DNA of 64,000 bases. Origin: Chersky-840 sp050011815. Lineage in GTDB: Bacteria; Actinomycetota; Acidimicrobiia; Acidimicrobiales; UBA8190. Position numbers and translations under genes: made by a program. Under the pieces are notes generated by a model. The model saw only the letters and a list, made by a program, of their open reading frames with translations. It searched no databases and was not told where the DNA came from. The DNA lies in assembly GCA_050011815.1 (NCBI GenBank), contig JBEKIJ010000001.1, positions 1-64,000 on the forward strand, written 5' to 3'. Positions 1 to 7,962 of this stretch are shown piece after piece (position 1 is the stretch's first letter; each line of letters opens with the position of its first letter).

Positions 1-1
1 G

Positions 2-262
2 GCCTACCCCGGCGCCACCCGCATCGAGCACGTGGAGGACCCCCGGGTGGAGAAGCAGGAGCACTACTACCGGGCCGCCCACACCAAGCTGCTCGACCTG
101 GGCCTGGTGCCGCACCTGCTCGGGGGGCCCACCATCCACTCGCTCCTGGCGGTCGTCGACCGCCACCGCGACCGCGTCGACCTCCAGGCCATCGCCCCCA
201 CGGTGCAGTGGCGCCAGACCGCCAGCACGCTGCGGACCTCGGCGGGGCTCAGCGGGGAGTGA
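2..262 (+). CDS. sqdB: UDP-sulfoquinovose synthase, C-terminal fragment
   Basis: Only the last 86 codons are inside the window; the frame is open from base 2 and stops with TGA. The segment from DPRVEKQEHYYRAAHTKL to LGLVPHLLGG matches the conserved C-terminus of SQD1/SqdB. That short-chain dehydrogenase-fold enzyme makes UDP-sulfoquinovose from UDP-glucose and sulfite, the head-group donor for the sulfolipid SQDG. The catalytic Tyr-x3-Lys and the NAD-binding Gly motif would lie upstream and cannot be checked. It ends 8 bp before the convergent LCP gene. A GTG at 32 could be mistaken for a start, but the family match continues upstream of it. The identification rests on a distinctive tail, so I am fairly sure of the family. 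Confidence 0.8.
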   Translation, partial: AYPGATRIEHVEDPRVEKQEHYYRAAHTKLLDLGLVPHLLGGPTIHSLLAVVDRHRDRVDLQAIAPTVQWRQTASTLRTSAGLSGE

Positions 263-270
263 CGGGTTAG

Positions 271-1893
271 TTAGGAGCCCGCTCCTCCCGAGGGGGTGCA
301 GGACCGGGGGTCGAAGGGCGCCAGGGCCTGGGTCGGCGCCGTGGGCGCGGCCAGCGTCCCCGCCGTGCCCGACGAGGGTGGTGTCGGGGTCGAGGTACCG
401 GCGCCCGACGACGTCGCCTGCGAGGAGGACTTGCTCGGCGCCGGCGCGTTCACCGAGAAGTTCGTGCCCGTCACCACCGTGACCTCGGCGCCGTCGGTCG
501 TGGGGCCCTTGCCCAGGGTGACCGCCCCCGAGAGCGAGTGGAGCACCTGCTCGGCCGCGGCCAGGTGGCTCGACGACGAGTAGTACACGGTCGTCTCCGA
601 CAAGGAGCCGCCCCCCGAACCGTCGCCCTGGCCCACCGTCTCGAATCCCAGGGCCTTGAGGGCGGCCGAGGTCTGGCCGGCCTGGCCCGTCTGGCCCGTC
701 CCGTTGAGCACCGACACCGTGACCGATCCCGGGGCGGGCAGGGGCTTCCCCGTCATGGTGTCGCGGTCGGGACCGATCCCCAGGAAGCTCGAGACGGCCT
801 GGAGGTCGTTGGGCTGGCTGGTGAGCTCGACGTTCCCGTAGTCGTAGCCCTGGTAGTAGTAGTTCAGGCTGGCCAGGACCACGACCGGCAGGGTCTGCTG
901 GGGCGTCTTGCCGATGTTGATGCCGTGGAAGGTGGTCACGAGGCCGAACATCTGGCCCAGGGAGAACCCCGAGTCCACCTGGAGCTGGGGCGCCACCGCA
1001 CTGAGCAGGTCGTTGTCGGTGATGGGATTGCTCAGTCCCCGCTTGTCCACGGCGCTGGCCAGGACCCGCAGGAATTCGTGGTCACGACGGATCCGGCTGA
1101 GGTCGCTCTCGGGGTCCTGAGGCCAGTCGGCGTGGTTGTTGGTCTTCACGCCCGGTCCCTTGTACTGGAGGTGCCGGGCCCGCACCACCGCCAGCGCCTG
1201 GAAGCCGTCGAGTTGGCGGCAGCCCGCCACGGGCACGTTGAGGCCCGAATAGGCGTCGAAGACGGGCTCGGGGAAGTACATCTTGATCCCGCCCAGGGCG
1301 TTCACCACACCCTGGAAGCTGTCGAAATTGAGCTCCACGTAGTGGTGGATGGGGATGCCGAAGTCGTCCTGGATGGCGCTCACGAGCTGCTGGGGGCCCT
1401 CGACCAGGGCTGCGTCGATCTTGTTGGCGCCGCTGGCGCGGGCGTTGGGGACGAACAGGTCGCGGGGGACGGACAGGATCGAGGCGGTCTTGTTGTTGGG
1501 ATCGACGTGCAGGATCATCACCACGTCGCTGTTCACGCCGGTGACCCCTTGTGAGCACAGCCCGAAGGCCTTGTTCTGCTGCTTGAGGGCGCACCGTGAC
1601 GTGGACCCCACCAGAACGACGTTCTCGACGCCCGAGGGGGGCAGGGCCACCAGGTTTCCCACCTTGATGCGCGTGATCTGATGGTTCCTGTACTCGGCGT
1701 AGCCGAAGGTGGCGCCGACGATCACCACCAGGAGGGCCACCAGCGCCACACCCACGCGCACGAGGCGTTGCGTGGTGCGCTTCCGGGTCTTCTTGCGGAT
1801 CTCGGCGCGATCGAATACGGGGGGCGGAGCCGGGGCGGTGCTGTTGGGCACGACAGGCGATTGTAGTTGTGGGGTACCGGCGGACTCCGGCAT
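271..1893 (-). CDS. LytR-CpsA-Psr (LCP) family cell-wall glycopolymer ligase
   Basis: A 540-residue membrane-anchored protein. It has a cytoplasmic Pro-rich and basic N-terminus, one membrane segment at about residues 44-65, an extracellular LCP domain (about 90-290), a LytR C-terminal domain (about 390-470, from VTVSVLNGTG) and a Ser/Thr/Pro-rich tail. LCP hallmarks are visible: the DVVMILHVDPN strand, the SVPRDLFV arginine motif, NKIDAA, and VVRARH near the end of the domain. LCP enzymes transfer polyprenyl-pyrophosphate-linked polymers onto peptidoglycan; in actinobacteria these include arabinogalactan or teichoic-type polymers. I chose the ATG at 1893, which has AGGA 8 nt upstream. A GTG at 1947 would add 18 residues and reach almost to the divergent gene. 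It is transcribed divergently from the Ig-like protein gene. The substrate polymer cannot be told from the sequence. Confidence 0.9.
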   Translation of the reverse strand: MPESAGTPQLQSPVVPNSTAPAPPPVFDRAEIRKKTRKRTTQRLVRVGVALVALLVVIVGATFGYAEYRNHQITRIKVGNLVALPPSGVENVVLVGSTSRCALKQQNKAFGLCSQGVTGVNSDVVMILHVDPNNKTASILSVPRDLFVPNARASGANKIDAALVEGPQQLVSAIQDDFGIPIHHYVELNFDSFQGVVNALGGIKMYFPEPVFDAYSGLNVPVAGCRQLDGFQALAVVRARHLQYKGPGVKTNNHADWPQDPESDLSRIRRDHEFLRVLASAVDKRGLSNPITDNDLLSAVAPQLQVDSGFSLGQMFGLVTTFHGINIGKTPQQTLPVVVLASLNYYYQGYDYGNVELTSQPNDLQAVSSFLGIGPDRDTMTGKPLPAPGSVTVSVLNGTGQTGQAGQTSAALKALGFETVGQGDGSGGGSLSETTVYYSSSSHLAAAEQVLHSLSGAVTLGKGPTTDGAEVTVVTGTNFSVNAPAPSKSSSQATSSGAGTSTPTPPSSGTAGTLAAPTAPTQALAPFDPRSCTPSGGAGS

Positions 1894-1936
1894 GGGTGGT
1901 CCTCGTCGGGCCAGGTGAGGGGGCTCCCGGTGCCAG

Positions 1937-1942
1937 TAGGGT
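1937..1942 (+). promoter_or_regulatory. -10 element of a probable leaderless promoter
   Basis: The hexamer TAGGGT ends 7 nt before the ATG at 1950. A sigma-A start point 6-8 nt past the -10 would fall on or next to the start codon, and no Shine-Dalgarno sequence is present. This supports the ATG at 1950 over the longer open frame starting at 1869. No clear -35 is seen. Confidence 0.5.
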
Positions 1943-1949
1943 CGCACCG

Positions 1950-3314
1950 ATGGTCGGGGAGCGACGTCGACCGGTGCCCGGGGAGCGACGTCGGCTCGGG
2001 CGACGGCGAGCGCGGATGCGAGCTCTGGCGCGGTTGGCCGTGCCCATGGCCGTCTCCGCCGTCGTCGTGGTGGTGGCGGTGAGCGCGGTGGCGCAGATCG
2101 GATCGGCCTCGGGCCCCTACCGACGGACCGTGGACCGAGGGTACGCCGCGCTGGCCCAGCCCCTCGTGGTGCAGTCGAACACCACAGGCACCGAGCTCGT
2201 CTCGTTCCTGCGCGGCGCCCACGCCCTCGGCCGGCTCGCCTTCTTCTCGGGACTCGACGCGCTCGCCACCGACACCGCCGCCCTGCAACGGCGCTACGAC
2301 GCCATCACCCCCCCCGATCCGGTGACCGCCGCCGGGTGCGCGACGGCCATGGCCGGCCGGGCGGCCGCCGTGTCGACGTTGCGGTCGTCTCTCGAGGGCG
2401 TCGTCGGTGGTCGCACCGGGCTGGGTGTCGTCGACCAGACGACGGCCACCGCGGCGGTCACCGCCGCCGGTGTCGCCCTGCGCGCCGCCGACGCGTCGTG
2501 GGCGGCGTGTCGCCACGCGCTGGGGCGCGCCCCGGGCTCGGCCCACCTCGCCGCGTCGGTGTGGGTGCCGGCCGGGGGGCCGCTCGATGCCGGCGCCGCG
2601 GCAGGGATCGTGGCCGCCGTGGCGGGCTCGCCCTCGCTGGCCCCGGTCCACAGCCTCGTCCTCCCCGACGTGGTCACCGACCCGGCCGCGGTGGAGAGCG
2701 GACAGACCCTCGTGGTGCCCGCCACGACCAGCCTCGTCGCCGACGTGGTGGTGGCGGACAGGGGGAACGTCGACGAGGAGGGGGTCGAGCTCGGCGGGGA
2801 GGCCACCCTCGTCGGCGCGACGCCGAAGCCTGTCCTGGTGCAGCGGACCCTCGACTTCACCGCCGGAAAGTCGACGACGGTGCTGCTCCCCGGGTTCAAG
2901 GTGGAGCCCGGCTCCTCCTACACCGTGCAGGTCGTGGCGGAGTCCCCGAGGTCCACCGGCGCCGGGGCGCTGGCGTCGCGCACGATCCAGGTCCAGGTCC
3001 AACCGGTGGCCACACTGACCTCGGTGACGTCGGCTCCCCTCGTCGCGCTGCGGGGACGGCCCGTGGAGCTCATCGCCGACATCTCGTCGTCGCTGGCCGG
3101 CGTGGGGTTCCCTACCGGCACGGTGTCCTTCGCCGACGACGGCGCCACCGTCCCGGGCTGCGGGGCGCAGCCTGTCCACGAGGGCCAAGCCACGTGCACG
3201 GTCACGTACTCGGCCGTCTCCGCCCACGCCATCACGGGCCAGTACTCGGGGGACACGCGTAACGCGGGGTCGATGTCGCCGGCCATCACGCTGAAGGTGG
3301 ACGACCCGGGCTGA
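1950..3314 (+). CDS. Secreted or membrane-anchored protein with C-terminal bacterial Ig-like domain
   Basis: A 454-residue protein of unknown function. An Arg-rich N-terminus (about 1-28) leads into one hydrophobic segment (about 29-49), which gives a signal anchor or uncleaved signal peptide. The middle (50-350) is Ala/Val-rich with no family I recognise. The last 100 residues, with PTGTVSFADDG and YSGDTRNAGS, fit the Big_3_5-type bacterial Ig-like fold common in surface and adhesin proteins. Two Cys in that domain may form a disulfide. An alternative start at 2016 (MRALARLAV) would remove the Arg-rich leader, but the -10 at 1937 favours 1950. Its divergent partner is the LCP ligase, so a cell-envelope role is a fair inference, but the function is unknown. 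Confidence 0.7.
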   Translation: MVGERRRPVPGERRRLGRRRARMRALARLAVPMAVSAVVVVVAVSAVAQIGSASGPYRRTVDRGYAALAQPLVVQSNTTGTELVSFLRGAHALGRLAFFSGLDALATDTAALQRRYDAITPPDPVTAAGCATAMAGRAAAVSTLRSSLEGVVGGRTGLGVVDQTTATAAVTAAGVALRAADASWAACRHALGRAPGSAHLAASVWVPAGGPLDAGAAAGIVAAVAGSPSLAPVHSLVLPDVVTDPAAVESGQTLVVPATTSLVADVVVADRGNVDEEGVELGGEATLVGATPKPVLVQRTLDFTAGKSTTVLLPGFKVEPGSSYTVQVVAESPRSTGAGALASRTIQVQVQPVATLTSVTSAPLVALRGRPVELIADISSSLAGVGFPTGTVSFADDGATVPGCGAQPVHEGQATCTVTYSAVSAHAITGQYSGDTRNAGSMSPAITLKVDDPG

Positions 3315-3394
3315 CGGTCGAAGACGAGAGCCGTCCCCCACGTGCCGAGAGCCCGGCCCCGGCGCCGGTCGAGGTGGCGGGGGCGTGCTCCGGA

Positions 3395-3424
3395 GTGTCC
3401 GAGCTGACCTCGGAGCCATAGGAT
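3395..3424 (+). promoter_or_regulatory. Candidate gltA promoter
   Basis: TAGGAT at 3419-3424 is a good -10. GTGTCC at 3395-3400, 18 nt upstream, is a poor -35. The leader would be about 27 nt and contains an AGAGGAGGG Shine-Dalgarno sequence before the GTG start at 3458. Weak call. Confidence 0.35.
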
Positions 3425-3457
3425 CGGGGTCCTACGTCAGAGGAGGGTCCGAGGGTC

Positions 3458-4729
3458 GTGGCAGAGAGCATCACCATCACCGACAACCGGACGGGCAATC
3501 AGCTCGAGATCCCCATCCGCAACGGCGGCGTGGAGGCGAGCGAGTGGAGCAAGCTCCTCCCCGGGATCTGGTTCTACGACCCGGGGTTCGTCTCCACCGC
3601 GGCGTGTGAGAGCTCGGTGTCCTTCGTCGACGGGGACGCCGGGATCCTGCGCTACCGCGGGTACGACATCGCCGAGCTCGCCGAGCAGTCCAACTATCTC
3701 GAGGTCGCCTACCTGCTCCTGCACGGGCAACTTCCCACCGCCACCGAATTCTCGGCGTGGCGCCACGAGATCACCTACCACACCTACATCCACGAGAACG
3801 TACGAAAGCGGTTCCTCGAGGGGTTCCACTACGACGCCCATCCCATGGGGATGCTCGTCTCCGCGGTGGCGGCGCTGTCGACGTTCTACCTCGACGCCAA
3901 GGAGATCTTCGATCCCGAGGCCCGACGCCGCCAGGTCATCCGGCTCATCGCCAAGATGCCCACCTTGGCTGCCGCGGCCCATCGCTTCTCGGTGGGGATG
4001 CCCTTCGTCTACCCCGACAATTCCCTCGATTTCGCCGGGAACTTCCTGTCCATGATGTGGAAGGTGGCCGAGCCCCGCTTCGACGCCAACCCCACGCTGG
4101 CCCGGGCCCTCGACATCCTGTTCATCCTCCATGCCGACCACGAGCAGAACTGCTCCACCACCGCCATGCGCGTCGTCGGGTCGTCACACGCCGATCCGTA
4201 CTCGTGTTGCGCGGCAGCCTGTGCCGCGCTCTACGGCCCCCGGCACGGGGGAGCCAACGAGATGGTCATCCGCATGCTGACCGACATCGGCTCGATCGAG
4301 AACGTGCCCGCCTTCATCGACTCGGTCAAGCAAGGTGCCGGGGGGCGGCTCCAGGGCTTCGGCCACCGCGTCTACAAGAACTACGACCCCCGGGCCCGGA
4401 TCATCAAGCAGACCGCCGACGAGGTGTTCGCCATCACCGGCAAGAACCCCCTCCTCGACATCGCGCTGAAGCTCGAAGAGATCGCCCTGTCCGACGAGTA
4501 CTTCACGTCGCGCCGGCTCTATCCCAACGTCGACTTCTACTCGGGCCTGATCTACCAGGCCATGGGGTTTCCCCTCGAGATGTTCCCCGTGCTCTTCGCC
4601 ATCCCCCGCACCGCCGGATGGTTGGCGCACTGGCAGGAGATGCTCGACCAGGACTCCAAGATCGCCCGTCCCCGCCAGCTCTACATCGGCGCCGAACCGC
4701 GCCAGTACGTCCCCATCGCCTCGCGCTGA
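3458..4729 (+). CDS. gltA: Citrate synthase
   Basis: A 423-residue type II-like citrate synthase that condenses oxaloacetate and acetyl-CoA at the entry to the TCA cycle. The three catalytic residues are recognisable: His228 in HADHEQN, His303 in GFGHRVYK and Asp359 in NVDFYSG. The substrate-binding arginine in the C-terminal TAGWLAHWQE region context is also present. The length fits the hexameric and actinobacterial classes. The start is GTG with an upstream AGGAGGG. It stands alone, with the convergent tesB downstream and a short GC-rich repeat array between the two stops. No N-terminal regulatory domain is evident. Confidence 0.95.
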   Translation: MAESITITDNRTGNQLEIPIRNGGVEASEWSKLLPGIWFYDPGFVSTAACESSVSFVDGDAGILRYRGYDIAELAEQSNYLEVAYLLLHGQLPTATEFSAWRHEITYHTYIHENVRKRFLEGFHYDAHPMGMLVSAVAALSTFYLDAKEIFDPEARRRQVIRLIAKMPTLAAAAHRFSVGMPFVYPDNSLDFAGNFLSMMWKVAEPRFDANPTLARALDILFILHADHEQNCSTTAMRVVGSSHADPYSCCAAACAALYGPRHGGANEMVIRMLTDIGSIENVPAFIDSVKQGAGGRLQGFGHRVYKNYDPRARIIKQTADEVFAITGKNPLLDIALKLEEIALSDEYFTSRRLYPNVDFYSGLIYQAMGFPLEMFPVLFAIPRTAGWLAHWQEMLDQDSKIARPRQLYIGAEPRQYVPIASR

Positions 4730-4753
4730 CCGACCCTGGCGCCGGGGGCTGAG

Positions 4754-4797
4754 GGCCCCGCGGCTCGAGGCCCCGCGGCTCGGGGCCCGCGGCTCAG
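4754..4797. repeat. Three tandem copies of a 15-bp GC-rich unit
   Basis: Copies at 4754-4768 and 4769-4783 are 15 bp and differ at the last base; the third, 4784-4797, is 14 bp. Each contains the palindrome CCGCGG, so the array can fold on either strand. It lies between the convergent stops of gltA (4729) and tesB (4802). A bidirectional terminator or slipped-strand expansion is plausible. No T-tract is present. Confidence 0.6.
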
Positions 4798-4801
4798 CGG
4801 C

Positions 4802-5662
4802 TCAGGGGGTGGCTTTCGGGACGAGGCGCATGAGGCCTTCTTGGACCATCGACACCACGAGGGTCCCGTCGCGGGCGAAGAGGAACCCCCGGGCCAGGCC
4901 CCGGGCGCCGAAGGCGCTCGGGCTGTCCATGTCGTAGAGGAGCCAGTCGTCGGCCCGGAAGGGCCGGTGGAACCACATGCAGTGGTCCAGGCTCGCTCCC
5001 ATGAACTCGGCGTCGTCCCACTTCACCTCGTGGGGGGCCAGCATGGTGTCGAACAGCGACATGTCCGACGCGTAGGCCGCCACGCAGGCGTGCAGGAGGG
5101 GATCGTCGGGAAGCGTCCCGTCGGCCCGGATCCAGACCCGTTGGACGGGGTCCCGGGCCTCGTGCGCCATCCAGGGCAGCTCGCCCACGTGGCGCTGATC
5201 GATGGGATGGGGGCGGGCGAACCAGTCGGCCAGCTCGTCGCGCATCGGTTCGAGCCGGTCGTGGAGCGAGGGGAGGGTCTCGGGCGCGGGCACGTCGGGC
5301 ATGGGGACCTGATGGTCGAAGGCGCCTTCCTCGTAGACGTGGAACGAGGCGGCGACGTTGAAGATGGCCTGTCCGTGCTGGATGGCCACCACGCGCCGCG
5401 TCGTGAAGGAGCGGCCGTCGCGGATGCGGTCCACCTCGTAGAGGATGGGCACGTTGGGGTCCCCGGGCCGCAGGAAGTAGGCGTGCAGCGAATGCACGCG
5501 GCCCCGCTCGACGGTGCGTCCCGCCGCCATGAGGGCTTGGGCCGCCACCTGTCCGCCGAAGACGCGTTGGCGGCGCTCGTCGGGGCTCACACCTCGGAAG
5601 ATGTTCACCTCGATGGGCTCGATGTCGAGAAGCTTGACGAGGAAATCAAGGGCGTCGCTCAC
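4802..5662 (-). CDS. tesB: Acyl-CoA thioesterase II
   Basis: A 286-residue double hot-dog thioesterase, the same length as E. coli TesB, which hydrolyses acyl-CoA to free fatty acid and CoA. Visible family motifs are RVFGGQVAAQAL near residues 30-43, SLHAYFLRPG, RDGRSFTTRRV, SLDHCMWFHRPF and VQEGLMRL at the end. The catalytic Asp (in AYASDMS) and Gln (in MVQEG) are present. At the position of the E. coli catalytic Thr the sequence reads DSPSAF, so a Pro-Ser replaces it. I start at GTG 5662, where AGGA is suitably spaced; the open frame runs far upstream but covers the divergent glycosidase and is not credible as protein. It is divergent from the GH1 gene, with 39 bp between starts. Confidence 0.9.
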   Translation of the reverse strand: MSDALDFLVKLLDIEPIEVNIFRGVSPDERRQRVFGGQVAAQALMAAGRTVERGRVHSLHAYFLRPGDPNVPILYEVDRIRDGRSFTTRRVVAIQHGQAIFNVAASFHVYEEGAFDHQVPMPDVPAPETLPSLHDRLEPMRDELADWFARPHPIDQRHVGELPWMAHEARDPVQRVWIRADGTLPDDPLLHACVAAYASDMSLFDTMLAPHEVKWDDAEFMGASLDHCMWFHRPFRADDWLLYDMDSPSAFGARGLARGFLFARDGTLVVSMVQEGLMRLVPKATP

Positions 5663-5688
5663 CACCACATCCTGGCAGGCCTCGCCGC

Positions 5689-5694
5689 TACCCT
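5689..5694 (+). promoter_or_regulatory. -10 element of a probable leaderless promoter for the GH1 gene
   Basis: TACCCT ends 7 nt before the GTG at 5702, with no Shine-Dalgarno sequence between. This spacing puts the transcription start at the start codon and favours GTG 5702 as the start, within a frame that stays open far upstream. Confidence 0.5.
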
Positions 5695-5701
5695 TTCCCC
5701 C

Positions 5702-6877
5702 GTGCCCGACACCGACTTCCCCGAAGGGTTCCTGTGGGGAACCGCGACCGCCGCCCATCAGATCGAGGGGGGCAACACCAACAACGACTGGTGGGCCTTC
5801 GAGCACGCCTCCGGAACACCGTGTCTCGAGTCGAGCGGAGACGCCTGTGACTCGTGGCGATTGTGGCCCGAGGACCTCGACCTCGTGGCTTCGCTCGGAC
5901 TGGGCGCCTACCGGTTCTCGGTGGAGTGGAGCCGGATCGAGCCCGCCGAAGGGGAGTGGTCGCGGGCCGCGCTCGAGCACTACCGGCGTCACTGCGTGCG
6001 GTGCCACGAGCTCGGGCTCTCCCCGGTGGTGACGCTCAACCACTTCACCATCCCCCGTTGGCTGGCGAATCGAGGGGGGTGGGAGGCCGACGACGCCCCC
6101 GAGCGGTTCGCCCGGTTGTGCGAGCGCGTGGTGGCGCACCTGGGGGACCTCATGGGCTGGGCCTGCACCCTCAACGAGCCCAACGTCGTGGCCACCATGG
6201 GATACCGCCTCGGGGTGTTCCCCCCCGCGGCCCGGGACGGGGGCCGGCGCGACGCCGTCAACGAGGCGTTGTGCCGGGCCCATGTGCTCGGGGTGCAAGC
6301 CCTGCGGAGCGGCCCCGGGGACTTCCCGGTGGGGCTCACCCTCTCCATGCACGACTGGCAGCTCGTGCCCGGGGGCGAGGAGCGGTTGGAGCGGATGCGC
6401 CGGCCGATGGAGGACGTGTTCCTCGAGGCCACCACGGGCGACGACTTCGTGGGGGTGCAGTGCTACACCCGGATGCGGGTGGGGCCCGAGGGGGTGCTCG
6501 GGGCCGAGGAGGGGGTGCCCACCACCCAGATGGGCTACGAGTTCTACCCCCAGGCCCTGGAGGCCACGATCCGCCGGGCCTGGGAGGTCACGGGGGGGAC
6601 GCCGGTGGTGGTGACCGAGAACGGGATCGGCACCGGGGACGACTCCCAGCGCATCGCCTACGTGTCGAGGGCCCTGGCCGGGGTGAAGAAGTGCCTGGAA
6701 GAGGGCATCGACGTCCGTGGCTACTTCTACTGGAGCCTGCTCGACAACTTCGAATGGGTCCTCGGGTACGGGCCGACGTTCGGCCTGGTCGAGATCGACC
6801 GCGGCTCGTTCGAACGGCGGCCCAAACCGAGTGCGGCGTGGTTCGGGAAGGTGGCCAGGGCCAACGCCTTGCCCTGA
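5702..6877 (+). CDS. Family 1 glycoside hydrolase (beta-glucosidase-like)
   Basis: A 391-residue retaining beta-glycosidase. The GH1 N-terminal signature FPEGFLWGTATAAHQIEG is at residues 5-22. The acid/base Glu159 sits in LNEPNV and the nucleophile Glu306 in VVTENGIG. The C-terminal WSLLDNFEW motif of the aglycone site is present. GH1 enzymes are usually about 440-480 residues, so this one is short; the missing length seems to lie in the loops of the middle barrel. No signal peptide is seen, so a cytoplasmic enzyme acting on imported disaccharides or glycosides is likely. The sugar specificity cannot be read from the sequence. No transporter or regulator gene is adjacent. Confidence 0.88.
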   Translation: MPDTDFPEGFLWGTATAAHQIEGGNTNNDWWAFEHASGTPCLESSGDACDSWRLWPEDLDLVASLGLGAYRFSVEWSRIEPAEGEWSRAALEHYRRHCVRCHELGLSPVVTLNHFTIPRWLANRGGWEADDAPERFARLCERVVAHLGDLMGWACTLNEPNVVATMGYRLGVFPPAARDGGRRDAVNEALCRAHVLGVQALRSGPGDFPVGLTLSMHDWQLVPGGEERLERMRRPMEDVFLEATTGDDFVGVQCYTRMRVGPEGVLGAEEGVPTTQMGYEFYPQALEATIRRAWEVTGGTPVVVTENGIGTGDDSQRIAYVSRALAGVKKCLEEGIDVRGYFYWSLLDNFEWVLGYGPTFGLVEIDRGSFERRPKPSAAWFGKVARANALP

Positions 6878-6914
6878 GGGGGACCTCGGCTGGGTAAAAC
6901 TCCACCGTTCGGGC

Positions 6915-6920
6915 TAAATT
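6915..6920 (+). promoter_or_regulatory. -10 element of a probable leaderless promoter for the GtrA gene
   Basis: TAAATT ends 6 nt before the ATG at 6927. The intervening bases contain no Shine-Dalgarno sequence. No clear -35 is seen at 16-18 nt upstream. Confidence 0.5.
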
Positions 6921-6926
6921 CACGAG

Positions 6927-7448
6927 ATGGTCGCCACCGTGAAGCGCCTGTGGCGCCTGTATCACACCCCTACGGGGAAGAAGATGTTCCGCTACGCCAC
7001 GGTCTCGGTCATCTCGACCGCCGTGTCCTTCACCGTGCTGGGCCTCGTCTTCGGGGTGTTCCGCCTGTGGACCGAGGTGCCGAGCACCGTCTTCGCCAAC
7101 CTGGTGGCGAGCGTTCCCGCCTACTACCTCAACCGCAGCTGGTCATGGGGCAAGAGCGGCCGATCCCACGTGTTCAAAGAAGTGGTCCCCTTCTGGACCA
7201 TGACCGCCATCGGGATCGCCCTGTCGATCGGGACGGCGTCGTTGGCTCGCCACCTCAGCAATGTGTACAACCTGCAGCACCTCGGGCGGACCGTGGTGGT
7301 GGAGGGGGCCAACACCGGCGCCTTCGCCTTGCTGTGGATCGTCAAGTTCATGGTCTTCAACCGCCTCTTCAACGTCGACCCGGTGGCGCACGCGGACGCC
7401 GAGCTGTTCGTGGAAGCGGCGGTGGAGGTGGAGGGGGCCGAGCCCTGA
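6927..7448 (+). CDS. GtrA-like membrane protein
   Basis: A 173-residue integral membrane protein with about four hydrophobic segments, at roughly residues 22-44, 50-68, 85-105 and 125-147. The GtrA pattern is clear: FRYATVSVISTAVSFTVL in the first segment and VPAYYLNRSWSWG after the second. GtrA-family proteins help move or supply polyprenyl-linked sugars for surface polysaccharide. It ends 19 bp before the convergent yajQ stop. No glycosyltransferase partner is adjacent; an MptB-like GT-C enzyme lies about 1 kb downstream in a separate unit. Confidence 0.85.
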   Translation: MVATVKRLWRLYHTPTGKKMFRYATVSVISTAVSFTVLGLVFGVFRLWTEVPSTVFANLVASVPAYYLNRSWSWGKSGRSHVFKEVVPFWTMTAIGIALSIGTASLARHLSNVYNLQHLGRTVVVEGANTGAFALLWIVKFMVFNRLFNVDPVAHADAELFVEAAVEVEGAEP

Positions 7449-7467
7449 TCCGGCTCTGAGGTTCCGG

Positions 7468-7956
7468 TCAGTCCCTGAAATTCTGGAACTGCAGAGGGAT
7501 CCCGAAGTCCTGTTCCTTGAGCGCCTTGATGATGTTCTGCAGGTCGTCGCGCTTCTTGCCCGTGACTCGGAGCTGGTCTCCCTGGGCCTGTGAGGACACG
7601 CCTTTCAAGTTCAGGTCCTTGATGAACTTGTTCATGCGTTTGGCGTGATCGGCGGAGATGCCGGCCTTGATGGCGATCCGCTGGCGGACGGTGCCCTTGG
7701 TGGCTTCTTCGATCTTGCCGTCCTCGAGCGCCTTGAGCGAGACCTCCCGGCGGACGATCTTCTCCTGGAGCACCTGGTGCAGGGCCCGGAGGCGGTCTTC
7801 GGTCGAGGACCGCAGGAGCATGTCGCTCTCGCTGAGCTCGATGCTCGAGTCGGTTCCCTTGAAGTCGAAGCGGGTGCTGGCCTCGCGGTTGGCTTGATCG
7901 ACGGCGTTGCGGACCTCTTGCATGTCGACCTGCGAGACCACGTCGAACGTGGGCAT
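7468..7956 (-). CDS. yajQ: YajQ family nucleotide-binding protein
   Basis: A 162-residue protein matching the YajQ family (formerly UPF0234) end to end. It opens with MPTFDVVSQVDMQEVRNAVD, carries ASTRFDFKGT in the middle and ends with LQFQNFRD. Members have two ferredoxin-like domains; some bind cyclic di-GMP and act on gene regulation, while others have no assigned role, so the ligand here is open. A -10-like TATCGT ends 6 nt before the ATG, so the transcript is probably leaderless. A tandem repeat array and tRNA-Tyr lie upstream on the opposite strand. Confidence 0.92.
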   Translation of the reverse strand: MPTFDVVSQVDMQEVRNAVDQANREASTRFDFKGTDSSIELSESDMLLRSSTEDRLRALHQVLQEKIVRREVSLKALEDGKIEEATKGTVRQRIAIKAGISADHAKRMNKFIKDLNLKGVSSQAQGDQLRVTGKKRDDLQNIIKALKEQDFGIPLQFQNFRD

Positions 7957-7962
7957 GCCGAC

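Noticed and set aside
1869..3314. A longer start for the Ig-like protein at 1869
   Set aside because: It would overlap the LCP start and lie upstream of the TAGGGT -10 that fits ATG 1950.
4802..6352. A 516-residue version of TesB reaching over the GH1 gene
   Set aside because: The extra 230 residues are antisense to the catalytic GH1 coding sequence and resemble no thioesterase. GTG 5662 gives the exact family length with a ribosome site.
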